Shown here one piece after another: positions 11,109 through 21,744 of a stretch of 64,000 nucleotides of DNA. The number at the start of each line of letters is the position of its first letter. Within the stretch, counting starts at the first letter, position 1. The stretch comes from Siphonodentalium dalli (taxonomy: Eukaryota; Mollusca; Scaphopoda; Gadilida; Siphonodentaliidae), in NCBI GenBank assembly GCA_032622095.1, contig CP136069.1, forward strand, positions 81,302,958 to 81,366,957, read 5' to 3'. The notes under the pieces are model-generated. The model made no database searches. It had not been told where the DNA came from and saw only the letters and a list, made by a program, of their open reading frames with translations. Both the position numbers and the translations under genes were made by a program.

Positions 11109-12168
11109 TAGGGTCCTGCGAATTGGAGATTTTGATCGAATCGAATCGAATATCGAATCGAGTTCAGGAAATCGAATCGAATATCGAATCGAATCATATC
11201 TGTGTTGCATTTTCAATTGGGCATGTTTTGTCAACGATTAATCGATTTGTTTAACGTTCTATGAACTACATGCACGAAGTTCCATCATAACTTATGTGGC
11301 GATGAACCGTCGTTTGCAATACTATTAACTTCAAATGATAATTGTCGAGAAAAAAAAAAACAGAATAAAACGTCCATGCGGCCGTCATGACGATTAATAT
11401 ATAACCACTAAACTGATTATCGGAACTAAAATCACACAAAAATTATACAGTTTGCATGTATATGCAAAATTTCAAATCGACATTTGGAATCACCCATTGT
11501 TATAAACTTGAAGATGCAACAACAGTCGCAGGGTAGCCTGTTTTTGTAGTGCTGCATGGCTGCTTCTTGGACAGATGATTCCATAGATGGATCGTTGTCC
11601 CAGATGCTTGAGATTTATACACCAGTTTGCATCCATCACACGTGTAAGTCCCTGTCTGCAGCTTTATCATGTTTAAAATAAACATGAATAACGGACATAT
11701 TGTCAACTGTCAAGGAATGCTCCGAAACTGAAAGTCAACTTCAAAAGAAAATACAGCCAAAATGCAGTTTTCAATACCGTCTCAGCTATATTACATGACG
11801 CAGAATCTGAGACAGATAGACGGCAGATAACGCTAGCGGTTCCTCTGTCTCATAGCTATTATAATTTACGCGCGTCGTCGGACCATCAGCGATCTCCGAG
11901 CTTTTTGCTACCTTGTTCAAAGCTAGAATTCAGACGTATTTAGTCGTCCTATAGTGGCTAATTGCTTATTATATTTAATATATATAATCGCGACGTACAA
12001 TAAGAATTAGAAGATCATTTTCTCTAATTATATGGCAAAAAAACAGCTAAGATCGACGTGTGTACTTGTCCGTAAACAGCCTACTTTTCTATCAGTGTAT
12101 ATTCAAAATTTCGAGTTGGCAACTTCGAATCGAATTTGACTTTCGAATCAAATATTCGCAGGACCCTA
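11109..12168 (-). mobile_element. hAT-like transposon, 1060 bp, perfect 8 bp target duplication
   Basis: AGTAATGC at 11101-11108 is repeated at 12169-12176. The inverted ends read TAGGGTCCTGCGAATT and AATATTCGCAGGACCCTA. Just inside, TCGAATCGAAT motifs repeat several times at the left (11135-11200) and again near the right end (12122-12155), as expected for subterminal transposase sites. A BED zinc-finger fragment lies inside on the minus strand. No catalytic core is seen. Confidence 0.88.
11500..11706 (-). pseudogene. BED zinc-finger fragment of an hAT transposase
   Basis: The frame reads TGTYTCDGCKLVYKSQ, then HLWNHLSKKQP. This matches the BED finger pattern of C-x2-C followed by H-x3-H, with the usual preceding aromatic residues. 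BED fingers form the DNA-binding N-terminus of many hAT transposases. The rest of the enzyme is absent. Confidence 0.68.
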
Positions 12169-13234
12169 AGTAATGCCCTAAGAAATCGACTCCTTAACCA
12201 CAGCAGAATTATGGATAAGTTTTCAGGATTTAGTCGGAAATATGGCTTATAGCCATTCATCGGACAGCTTACTGAGAGCTTTCCGAAGAATGGCAACAAG
12301 CCATATTTCCGCTAAAGGAAGCCGTTCACACTGAACTATATGGATATATGTCCTGCGTTTGTAAACCATAGTAGAAAGGGGTTAATTTTTGGTCGCCTAC
12401 CATTGGCTTGCTCGGAATCAGTCACGCATGCGCAGTCCCAATATAACGCAGTTTACAGATTGAATTAGTCAGTTTATTTTCTGCTACGAAACCGAACGGA
12501 AGTCTAAAGGGAGTATTGTTCCGAATTTGTCGTTTAACTACCAGACAACAAATTCAATTTATCGATACAATAATTACTGGTCGCCTACGCGTTCATTTTT
12601 AGAATTATTGTTTCGAATTCACGGACCGTTTCACTTCAAACGTAACAATTGTCCGTGTTTTCAAACAGGCGGCGAACTTAAAAAATTTATCGAATATGAA
12701 AATAGACATTTCACCATAATCAGCCGCCATTTCAAGGCCTTACGAGGCGCATAGAATATTGTGAGCAGTACATCTATGTAATTATTATCGCATCTATAAG
12801 GTATGATGGAATTTGTCAGATATAAAAAATGCCACGTGATTCGCTACCGGAAGTCGCCTAATTCCGTGGGAATTTATTTACTCGTGGACATTTATTTAGC
12901 AATAATTCCATCGCTACTGACGCTATCTATCATAATGTTATGAACAACATTCTTTCACATAATACTTTGTTGTTTTATGGTTCAATACAACTGATCCAGA
13001 TGTGTTGGTCACATTTGAACTTAAAGTTGATTACATATTGGTTTATCGATGTCAAAACAGGTACCTAAGAATAACAGTAGTGTCATTATTACTTTAATAA
13101 ATTGACAGAGATTGATATTTGACAAGTGTTATAATTCTGTTCATGGTTTGATTCTCATAACGGAGCTTCAACTTCAATGTAACAATCTCAGCCATGTGCT
13201 AGCGGACCGGAGATCGCACCCCGTGACCCTGGTC

Positions 13235-13495
13235 AGGGTATTCTGACAGAAATCAGAACTCAGTCCGATACCAAGTTTGCCAGGCTAAAAAGTCCCATTC
13301 GAGATTACTGAATAAAAATCCGAATGCAAATGCCGACTTTCCCCATTACAACACTTGTTCAAGTATGTTGTCGTGGGGGCACTACGCTGTGCGATCGGGT
13401 GTAGACAATTAAAACTTAATGGCTGACCCATGTACACACCTAGGTGTGTGCATGTTAAAGAACACTACTGGAGTCACTAGAACTCATCAAAACAA
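13235..13495. repeat. Block shared with the second composite element
   Basis: The segment from CAGAACTCAGTCCGATACC to TTAAAGAACACTACTGGAG is closely similar to 39355-39575 in the same orientation. It is the only long interior stretch I find shared by the two composites. It could be a SINE-like insertion in both or a conserved core. No reading frame is conserved. Confidence 0.7.
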
Positions 13496-15430
13496 CAATA
13501 CTGTCACACATGTCTCCTATGATCTAGATGTGTTTGTCGACACTTGAAGTTGACTACAGTTTATCAATATCAGAAAAATAACGACTGTCGTGGTACTAAG
13601 ATTCGTTAGTGTCATTAATTTCAGACAGGTATTGACATCTAAAATTACAAGAGCCAGAATTCTGTTGAGTATATGATTCGATTCTCGTACAGTGCTTCAA
13701 CTTCACCGTCAAATTTTGAACTGCTAGCATTTAATGATTGCAAGCATGACACTAAAATTAAACAGTTTCACTATTGTCTCAATTCCAGATTTTAGTTATT
13801 CTGAATTGTATCCAAAATTAACCCATCCTTTCAAAATTGCTGGGTTGTTTCTCGACTAAATGGTGTCTCCTTCCGGAATACAAACATAATTGCTATCCTT
13901 CCTGTTCAGGTTTACAGAAAAGAAGCGGTGGGGGTTGGGTTACTACGATTCTGGATATGGCTCTAATTGGGACACAAAATTACAAATCATGGGTGCTCCG
14001 GTTTGCATTCTCTAGAGAAAGGGAAGAAGCTTATCGTCACTCTGACGGTGTTTAATCATGGTTTCACTATCTACAAATATATTTGAAGATACTTTGGATC
14101 AAAAACTTCCCCTTCTTGATTCAATTATGAGAATGATTCCAGCCTGACAGGTATTAGAATCGTGGTGACTTGACCCCTCCAGTTAACTGGCCCACTGTCA
14201 ATAACTGGCGACCGTGGCCTGGATGACGTTCCCCAATGAATAACGATATAATAGCAGTGGTATTTCAAGACGAGGAAGGTGGGGGGAGACATTATTTATG
14301 GCAAGTAACCATATCAAATGTGAGCTTGGTACAAGAACAGGCTGTACATCCAATACAGCATGCATTGTTCATAAAGGGCATGGTAGGTGTTTTGAATGTA
14401 TTCATGGACTAGCTGGAGTCTCAATGAATTTTCAAATATATACGTGTCCCGACCTTTCATACCGTTGATATGGCGAATAGACTTCACACACGAGTGAAGC
14501 ATATTTACATGGAAAGCATTTATATTGTCACGACCACTGCCAATAGCCTTTCCGACAAGAGTACATCAGCATAGCTCTTCATACTTCTATTGCCAATATC
14601 AATTTGATTATCTGGAACATAGACAATAAAACTGGCAAAGACGTTTGCGCTGTCCAGCTAAGCTTTCGAGGAAGCTCATTGACCAGCATTACCGACCATT
14701 CCTAAGACGCAGGCAGGGGACCACCCCGTACGAGTGGATCCCATCCCCATGGCACCAGATGCCCGATCGTAAGGGCCTGAAACCATGCTGCCAACTCTGC
14801 GCATTTCAGGCTATGCTGGATGTGTCCTCTCTTCCTTAAAAATGCCTTAAGCAGGACCACTTAGGTAGGGGGAGTTCCTCTCTATCTTGGCTCTTCAAAT
14901 TAAATAAAACAACATTATAAAAGGGATGTGTATCCTTTACTAGGAGGATGATAATTTCATTCGTTTCCTTCCTAGGGGAGCCATTTTTAGAGCAGGTCTT
15001 CCCCTAGTTTGCTGCATGCTTCACACTAACAGACATATCACACACCTAGGTCGTTCTGCTGCATGTTTGGTGGGGGGGCAGAGGCTCAGACCTGAATATT
15101 CTGTAAGGTGACCGTGAAAATATACCTGTGTTTATCATCTGACTACATTGTACATCATTTGAACTGATTTCGGTTGTAGAAGGCGCACCTTCATTTCTTA
15201 GAATCGGATCGTGGTGGGTATTCCGCTGGGAACGTGGACTGCTCTCAGGTGCCTAGTGGTAGTAATGGCCTAATAATAGTAATGTGTGTGGATTTAGGCT
15301 GAACATAATACTTGTGATTGCACATTTTGCTGTCTATCTCCATTCCAAAGGACGGTTTGCTTTCTCATTGGATGCTCTGCATGGTCACCTGTGGTGTTCG
15401 GCCATGCGCTCCCGATGCTCATGGCTGTTA

Positions 15431-15930
15431 GTCATGTTCTCTGAGGGGCTATATATATATATATCTTTAATGATACATTGGATTGTGCCAAGGATCTCTG
15501 CTCTGGCTCCGACCATTGGATTGTTGGGCGCAGCTTTGGTAGGGTCTTATGACATGATCTCATGATGACTTATATATCACCATGATATATCTATTATATC
15601 ATTTTATATATCTATATATGCGAAAGATTTGTATCACCGGGTTTCTGCAATGATATCTTGTGATACATAGGTACCTCAGAGACATGCGACATGTTCTCTG
15701 TGGGGTTATATATCTATATTTAGTGATACGTTGGATCATGACCGGGAGCTGTGATCTGGCTCCGACCATTGGATTGATGGGCGCAGCTTTGGTGGGGCCT
15801 TCTGACATGGTCTCATGAGGAAAACTTCTTAATATATATATCCCCCGGATATATATATTATATCATTTTATATATATATATATACGCAATGTGTATATTG
15901 TGATACATAGGTACCTCAGAGACGTGTGAT
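15431..15930. repeat. Imperfect tandem duplication of about 250 bp
   Basis: CATGTTCTCTG followed by TATATATCT and later CTCCGACCATTGGATTG and GCGCAGCTTTGG occurs twice, offset about 256 bases. GTGATACATAGGTACCTCAG ends each unit, at about 15660 and 15900. It lies in the interior of composite copy 1, in a GC-richer stretch. The TA-rich parts form local hairpins. Confidence 0.75.
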
Positions 15931-17002
15931 AACTGTTCTAAGGGCAGGACCAGTTCACGCTCCTCCGATTACGCCTCGGCGGTACAATCAGTCTGTGGGG
16001 AAACGTCTGGTGGAGAAGACATGGTACTTGGGACCTCCAGGACAATTGTCCCCCACCAAACGCCAGCGGTTCTGGGCGCTAAAGCTGCCAAATCGCGTGC
16101 CTACAAATCGACACCGGCAGATGGGCCTCCGGCAGCTTAAGCGTAGGGCAGGGGCATGAGGTAAAGCGCTGCGTCCCCCTGGCCACGCTCGGGTCATTAT
16201 GTCGCTAAGGCGGAGATGGAGTAAGTCTCCTCGCATCTCAAATTGGCTGGATTCTTAGAACTGACGGATAAAGAAAAGAGAATTGCTTGGTCCGCTCGCA
16301 ATTCTGAATTGAATGGCACCACCTGGGATGTTGCTTCCAAAAACAAGGGGGGGAGGTACATGTTTGAGCAATATAGCACTCTAATTATATGAGTTATTTC
16401 ACGTAACTAATCATAACAGATTCATTAAAGAGTTCATATTTAGGTACAATCTGTTTTAGAAGAGTGCATTCCCTCAAAAAATTTGGCTATTAACTTTATT
16501 GCTCGTGCCCCCCCTGGGCTTGAATTCTAATCCATATAGTTCAGTGTGAACGGCTTCCTTTAGCGGAAATATGATATTTAAAAAAAATATAATATATATT
16601 TCCTTAAAGAAAGCCTGAACACTGAACTATCATAGGGCCCTCCCATGGCGGTGCCATTCGCAACCCCGCAACTCGCCAATCTTCTGATTGAGTTGAAAAT
16701 AAACCGACTAATTCAATCTGTAAAGTGCGTTATATTGGGACTGCGCATGCGTGACTGATTCCGAGCAAGCCAATGGTAGGCGACCAAAAAGTTAACCCCT
16801 TTCTACTATGGTTTACAAACGCAGGACATATATCCATATAGTTCACTGTTCAGGCTTTCTTTAAGGAAATATATATTATATTTTTTTTAAATATCATATT
16901 TCCGACTAAATCATGAAAAATTACCCATAATTCTGCTGTGGTTAAGGAGTCGATTATTTAGGGCATTACTGTATTTTAATCAACTTCCCTCATTGTTTTT
17001 AG

Positions 17003-17122
17003 TAGTAAAAAGCTGCAATCCTGAAAGTTTTCAATGTGGAGACATGATTTGTATATCATTCACATCAAAATGCGATGGAAAGTCAGATTGTCTTGATGGG
17101 TCAGATGAGAAGAATTGTCCAG
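17003..17122 (+). CDS. LDL-receptor-family gene, exon with LDLa module 4
   Basis: The acceptor region reads TTTTTAGTAG, giving two possible AGs three bases apart; donor GTTTGT begins at 17123. From 17003 the exon is 120 nt, phase 1 at both ends. The module: [35 protein letters not shown], with six cysteines and the canonical DGSDE. It is the last LDLa before the EGF/propeller unit. Use of the second AG would drop one residue. The intron before it exceeds 7 kb and holds the hAT and composite elements. Confidence 0.92.
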
Positions 17123-17554
17123 GTTTGTGATATTTACAGCTAAAATAAATTGGATGCATATTTGTGGTTTTTCAAGTTTATGCTTCACATGGACGAGTCT
17201 AGAAGTTTCAAATTGGGAGAAGTCACTTCTGAACATTTGGTTATTAGGGAGAAGTATATAACAATGGCTGGTGTTCATTTTACACCCTTCCATAATCCAA
17301 TAAGTATCGTGCAACACAAGCTCATTTATAAACCACTAGCTGATGTGCCCGACTTCGTCTGGGCTATTTATCAGGATTATAGACCCATATTGTTTCTAGA
17401 AACAATACTGAGTGAACAATGTTGAAAAATATTAGGAGAAAGAAAAAAACTATTGTTTGATTGGTCCAAAAAACATGCCTATATGAGCAAGGTCAACGAC
17501 ATGGTTGCACGTGAAGTTGGACCTGCCCATAATGTTCCCGGGATAAAAGTAGGC

Positions 17555-17764
17555 CTACATGTCGATTTTTGTATCAACCCATATGTCCTGTGCCAATGCA
17601 TTCTCTTATATATGTGAGTCGACCATAGGTCGCCTAACAAATTATATATTTTTTTTGTTTTTTGTTTTTTTTACAATTTTAATAATTTATTCTTATATTC
17701 TTTAACAGACTTATTTTGTAGGTTTAGGGCCGATGAGATCGGCCCCTGGCACTCAAAGGGTTTT
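17555..17764. mobile_element. TTAA-flanked MITE, type I, eroded copy
   Basis: TTTTTGTATCAACCCATAT, one arm of the core hairpin (17600-17635), a T-rich tract and the right end CCTGGCACTCAAAGGG are present. The left CCCTTT end is lost. Confidence 0.6.
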
Positions 17765-17868
17765 AACAGTTTTACTGGTATGATGTACCTGTAGTTGCGG
17801 CCCGATAATGAAACTTACACTAATAACAGCCTGCCATCATTACTTTAAAGAAATTATCTCCCGAAAGG

Positions 17869-18050
17869 TACAGTAATGCCCGAAGTATATTACCCTTTAA
17901 CCACAGCAGAATTATGGGAAAATTTTCAGGATTTAGTCGGAGCTTTCCGATGAATAAATATGGCAACAAGCCATATTTCCGACTAAATCATGAAAAATTC
18001 CCATTATTCTGCTGTGGTTTTGGGGTTGATTATTTAGGACATTACTGTAC
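17869..18050. mobile_element. TA-flanked foldback MITE
   Basis: TA followed by CAGTAATGCCC at 17871 is matched by GGACATTACTG and TA ending at 18050. The arms are inverted over most of their length, with small deletions near the centre. Confidence 0.8.
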
Positions 18051-18307
18051 ATCCGGATCACAATTTAATATTTGAAAACAGGAAGTAATAAAACTGTTTT
18101 GATGGAATATATGACTATTGTTTCAGGAATAAATAACATGCAGCAGACATGACAATATTTGGGTCATAGCTGTACACGAGTGGCAATAATATTAATAACA
18201 TGCGTTTATCAGAATTACGGTTCTCTTAGCAGTCGTTCTGAATTGATTATTATGAGCTCTCCATCCTATTAACATTGGGAAGCTGAGCTGTTTATCATTG
18301 CTGTTAA

Positions 18308-18512
18308 CCCTTTCAGTGCCAAGTCCAATTTTTGTATCAACCCATATTTCCTTGATCATTTTTCAAATTTATTGATTATAATAATGTGATACATTGATGG
18401 AAAGAGCTCAGAGCTCTTTCCATCAATGTATCACATTATTATAATCAATAAATTTGAAAAATGATCAAGGAAATATGGGTTGATACAAAAATCGGACTTG
18501 GCACTGAAAGGG
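18308..18512. mobile_element. Near-perfect 205 bp palindrome flanked by TTAA
   Basis: TTAA at 18304-18307 and 18513-18516 flank ends CCCTTTCAGTGCCAAG and CTTGGCACTGAAAGGG (type I termini). The arms are about 102 bases each with essentially no loop (centre near AGAGCTCAGAGCTCT). I see a single clear arm mismatch, near the ends. The interior differs from other type I copies. Confidence 0.85.
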
Positions 18513-18516
18513 TTAA

Positions 18517-19088
18517 ATTAGATTTTGTTATTTGTTGTAGCTGGATATCTGGAACCTGGGATACATCTTTAAAGATGCATAATCCAAATTAATGCTGCCA
18601 AATGACTACAGTAATGCCCTAAGTAATCGACTCCTTAAATTCTGCTGTGTTTAAGGAGTCGATTACTTAGGGCATCACTGTATTTCTTTGGCTTCAGGGG
18701 TGAAAAATATTTTAATCAAGTCGAGGAACCCACCCATCAAAGCTCAGAGTGATCAGATATCAAATTTTAAATTTGTTATTTGTCAAAATGTTTTATTATT
18801 TGCGGCCCAGAAACAAGTCATCAAACCGATTGTCTTGGATAAAATTGCAGATGAAAATGGATAACTCGATCTAAAATCAAGTGGTAATACCAATTTTGTG
18901 ATACGAAAGTGATAATACGGCCATATTTCGGTGAACACCATGTTGATAAATAACATGTTTTGGGAAATTTTATACCATAGTTGATGGCGATTAGCATTAT
19001 TTTGTTGTAATTAATCAATTCTGATAGGAATAGTATTGAAGAAATGTTATTGTAACTTGGTGATATGGGGACCTTCTGATTGAGTACC
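18517..19088. mobile_element. AGGTACTC-ended TTAA element, copy 1, with nested foldback
   Basis: The right end reads GATTGAGTACCT before TTAA at 19089-19092. The interior matches 61910-62020 and 50630-50720 (TTTCTTTGGCTTC, then GTCGAGGAACCCA and CATCAAAGCTCAGAG, the latter two in the variants of each copy). The left end is not clear. A 77 bp foldback is inserted at 18606-18682. Confidence 0.65.
18606..18682. mobile_element. Short (77 bp) TA-flanked foldback MITE, nested
   Basis: TA, CAGTAATGCCCTAAGTAATC, a short centre, then the inverted arm and TA. The uninterrupted site TTACTATTTCTTTGG exists at about 50626 and 61911, which shows the insertion used a TA dinucleotide. Confidence 0.85.
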
Positions 19089-19092
19089 TTTA

Positions 19093-19328
19093 ACCCTTTC
19101 ATGACAGACATAAAAGATCCTATGCCAGTGCATTCTCCTATATATACAAGTCTCTCATAGAGAGCCACACATACATTAGAGAACGCACCGGCTTACACAG
19201 TCAAGGTAAATATTGTTATGCCAATGTATTCTCTTATATATGCAAGGCTCCCTATGGGAGACGCGCATATATACGAGAATGCATTGGCACATTTAAAAAA
19301 AAAAAATTCAGGAAGCTCCAGTAATGGA
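19093..19328. mobile_element. TTAA-flanked MITE, type II
   Basis: TTAA at 19089-19092, then CCCTTTCATGACAG. Two core hairpins follow at about 19128-19175 and 19225-19290. The right end AAGCTCCAGTAATGGAAGGG ends at about 19332 without an intact TTAA. Confidence 0.65.
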
Positions 19329-19332
19329 AGGG

Positions 19333-19568
19333 TAAACCCTTTCTATAATAAATGGATTCTCCCATTCAGTTACAAAAGTGTGCATCGGAATGATCTATTA
19401 TTTGTCTGGAGGAGTGTTCAGGAAAAATAAGCAGACAACAGATAATAAAAGTGCAAAAGGAGTCCTATTTATTGGAGGGAAATGTTCAGATGATAAGTTG
19501 AAGGTGTCATTTGTTGAACTTATTATCTCTGAACAGTTCCTAAGAAGTAACTACTCATCAATGAGCAT
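19333..19568. mobile_element. TTAA-flanked MITE, type III
   Basis: Left end AACCCTTTCTATAATAAATGG; the body matches 58154-58401 in inverse orientation (GTGTTCAGGA, GTGCAAAAGGAGTCC). It ends AATGAGCAT at the TTAA of 19569-19572, shared with the next element. Confidence 0.6.
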
Positions 19569-19572
19569 TTAA

Positions 19573-19790
19573 CCCTTACATGGCTGGAGATTTCTAAAAA
19601 CTGGTGCCAATGCATTCTCCCCTGGGGAGTCTCGCATATATATAAGAGAATGCATTGGCATAAGAATATTTACCTTGATAGTGCATTCGCTTATATATGC
19701 AATCAAGGCTCCCTATGGGAGACTCGCATATATAAGAGAATGCACCGGCACATGATCCATCACAGCTCCCATCATGAACCTCATGAAAGG
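19573..19790. mobile_element. TTAA-flanked MITE, type II
   Basis: TTAA at 19569-19572 precedes CCCTTACATGGCTGGAG. Two core hairpins follow, around 19605-19660 and 19685-19750. The right end CAGCTCCCATCATGAACC lacks an intact terminus. Confidence 0.6.
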
Positions 19791-19852
19791 TATTTTATAT
19801 AAAGTGTTAAATACAACTGACACATAAAATATTCAGATTCAATGATTTTCAG

Positions 19853-20080
19853 CAACTCTCATCACAGAGTCACCAGTCACACAAGTTCCAGTTGTACAAA
19901 CGGCTTACATTGAACATCAGATAGTAACGTATCCTCCAGAGTTTCCGATGAGGCCAGTAGACGAATGTGCAGTTAACGTTAAGGCATGTAGTCAGAAGTG
20001 TGATGATCTGCAAAATGGCTACCGTTGTTATTGTGCTCCAGGATATAAGATGAATGAAGACAACAGCTGTGTGTCGCCAG
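19853..20080 (+). CDS. LDL-receptor-family gene, linker and EGF module 1
   Basis: Acceptor TGATTTTCAG precedes 19853; donor GTACGA starts at 20081. The exon is 228 nt, phase 1 at both ends. About 40 residues rich in Thr, Val and Pro lead into DECAVNVKAC, SQKC, DDLQNGYRC, YC and APGYKMNEDNSC, a six-cysteine EGF of the LDLR type placed directly before the propeller. In LDLR this module packs against the propeller and takes part in acid-induced ligand release. LDLR itself has two EGFs here; this gene shows one. Confidence 0.92.
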
Positions 20081-20691
20081 GTACGAATTAAATCATTTAA
20101 CTGATTAATAAATGATGAGTAGTTTTTATCTGCCATTCCTTCATTTGTAGGAATGTTCAGATATAGAGGCTCTCCAACGAAGTATGTTGGATATTATCAA
20201 ACGAGTTTCATGTAATCTTATATCCCAACATAATGAGTTGACGATCTTGTATATCACATGAAAAAAAACTAGAGCTTTATTCCTTTTTAACAAATCAGAA
20301 TCTTTAAAAGAAGCTGAAAAATGCATATGAAATGCATACAACACTATTGCGCGCTTTGCCTTGCGACAAAACATATATTCCCCCAATTTTCCTCTGTTTT
20401 TGTGCCTACTTTCATTAGTGCAATGAAGTTGTACAATAATTGAACATTAACGAACGAAGCAATCATTTTGCAATGTCTGGTATTGGTGTCAAGCGTGGCT
20501 TTTTGAAATAGTATTAATCCATGTGGTAATTTACTTGGCGTGATGCCGAGCATCCCGTGAAGCATGCAGTGTTTACTCACATGTGAGAGATAAGAAAATA
20601 TTAATGGATTTTTCAATGCTATTTAATATAGGGGTTTCAGGTGATATAATAAGTTCAACAAACAAGCTAAGGCTTATTAGATGGACATATG
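20081..20691. other. Intronic DNA without recognised feature
   Basis: AT-rich intron. No exon or repeat boundary is recognised. Confidence 0.4.
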
Positions 20692-20908
20692 TACAGTAAT
20701 GCTCTAAATAATCGACTTCTTAACCACAGGAGAATTATGGGTAACTTTTCAGGATTTAGTCGGAAATATGGCTTGTTGCCATTCATCAGAAAGCTCTCCC
20801 CGAGAGCTTTTCGATGAATGGCAACAAGCCATATTTCCGACTAAATCCTGAAAAGTTACCCATAATTCTCCTGTGGTTAAGAAGTCGATTACTTAGAGCA
20901 TCACTGTA
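20692..20908. mobile_element. TA-flanked foldback MITE, well-preserved copy
   Basis: TA, CAGTAATGCTCTAAATAATC at the left and the inverted arm ending GAGCATCACTGTA. The arms are about 105 bases with few mismatches, around a centre near 20798 (CTCTCCCCGAGAG). It can serve as the reference copy of the family. Confidence 0.87.
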
Positions 20909-21744
20909 CTAATAAATCCTTATTGTCTCTCTGCCTGCTGTTTTCCTATAGCATCTGAACATCCGTAAAATGAAGAATTGCAATAAATATCTTGCCATTC
21001 CTGCATGTTGCATATAATACGCAGCAGGCTATTCTTGGGTATTCTGAATGCTAAAGGGTTAACCCTTTACGCAATGCATCCAATTGCCACAACCAATACA
21101 ATGTCGTCCAAATTTTCTTGCAGCGTTATTTTTTTTTATAAAGAAAACAGCATTTGTTTTGCAATGATGCGTGTTCATGTTCATGTAATTTTGAGAAGTG
21201 GTGAGAGAATCTCAAACTCATTGGACCCAAACATCCTTTCTGTAACTTATTTAATATTTTTTTGAATTTTATGACATATTAAACTCAGGTTAATATGAGG
21301 TAAGTGAGGTAAAGTTGTTTGTATTGAGATAGTCTCTGGTCATCGACAAAAACACAACTAAACTGGGCGAGTTATCAACAGCTTTCAAGGTATAGTTTGG
21401 CTTCTGATGCACGTGTTTCAGAATTGCTAGATTTGACAAAACCCGATAGATCTGTCCATCTGGACATATATCTCGGTCATGGGTTATCGGTTCTGAATGA
21501 AGGGGGCAAAATGAGGTTGTTTTCCATTCTAGATGTATCATTGGTTTTTGCTTTCATCTGCGCGGATATCTCAGACATCGGTTATCTGATCTGAATGAAA
21601 TTGGTGTAGAGGTTTTGCCATCATGACTGCTTTGAAAAGAGTGCCCAATGACTCTGTTAACATTTTCCATTTTAGAGTTATCCTTTGTTAATTTATTTAA
21701 AATTGTATACATCCTGCTCATGTTTCAATTTCTCTCCATATTTT
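20909..21744. other. Intronic DNA without recognised feature
   Basis: AT-rich, no exon with splice signals seen. Confidence 0.4.

Larger units (their letters stand above)
12311..16903. mobile_element. Composite inverted-repeat element, copy 1 (about 4.6 kb, unknown family)
   Basis: A perfect 34 bp inverted pair lies at 12311-12344 and 16531-16564 and contains CACTGAACTATATGG. Immediately to the right is a second palindrome with perfect 39 bp outer arms (16565-16603 and 16865-16903) and 27 bp inner arms (16604-16630 and 16838-16864, one mismatch). It encloses an inverted copy (about 16690-16837) of the left subterminal block (about 12340-12500). CATATTTCC flanks the whole at 12302-12310 and 16895-16903, a possible 9 bp target duplication. 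No transposase or RT is recognised. Confidence 0.75.
11099..16972. mobile_element. Foldback MITE of the CAGTAATGCCC family, split by two large insertions
   Basis: Left end CAGTAATGC at 11100-11108; the body resumes at 12169 and runs to 12310; the second arm resumes at 16895 and ends GGGCATTACTGTA at 16972. The first gap is an hAT element, the second is the 4.6 kb composite. Removing both restores a foldback like the copies at 20692 and 25379. Confidence 0.8.
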
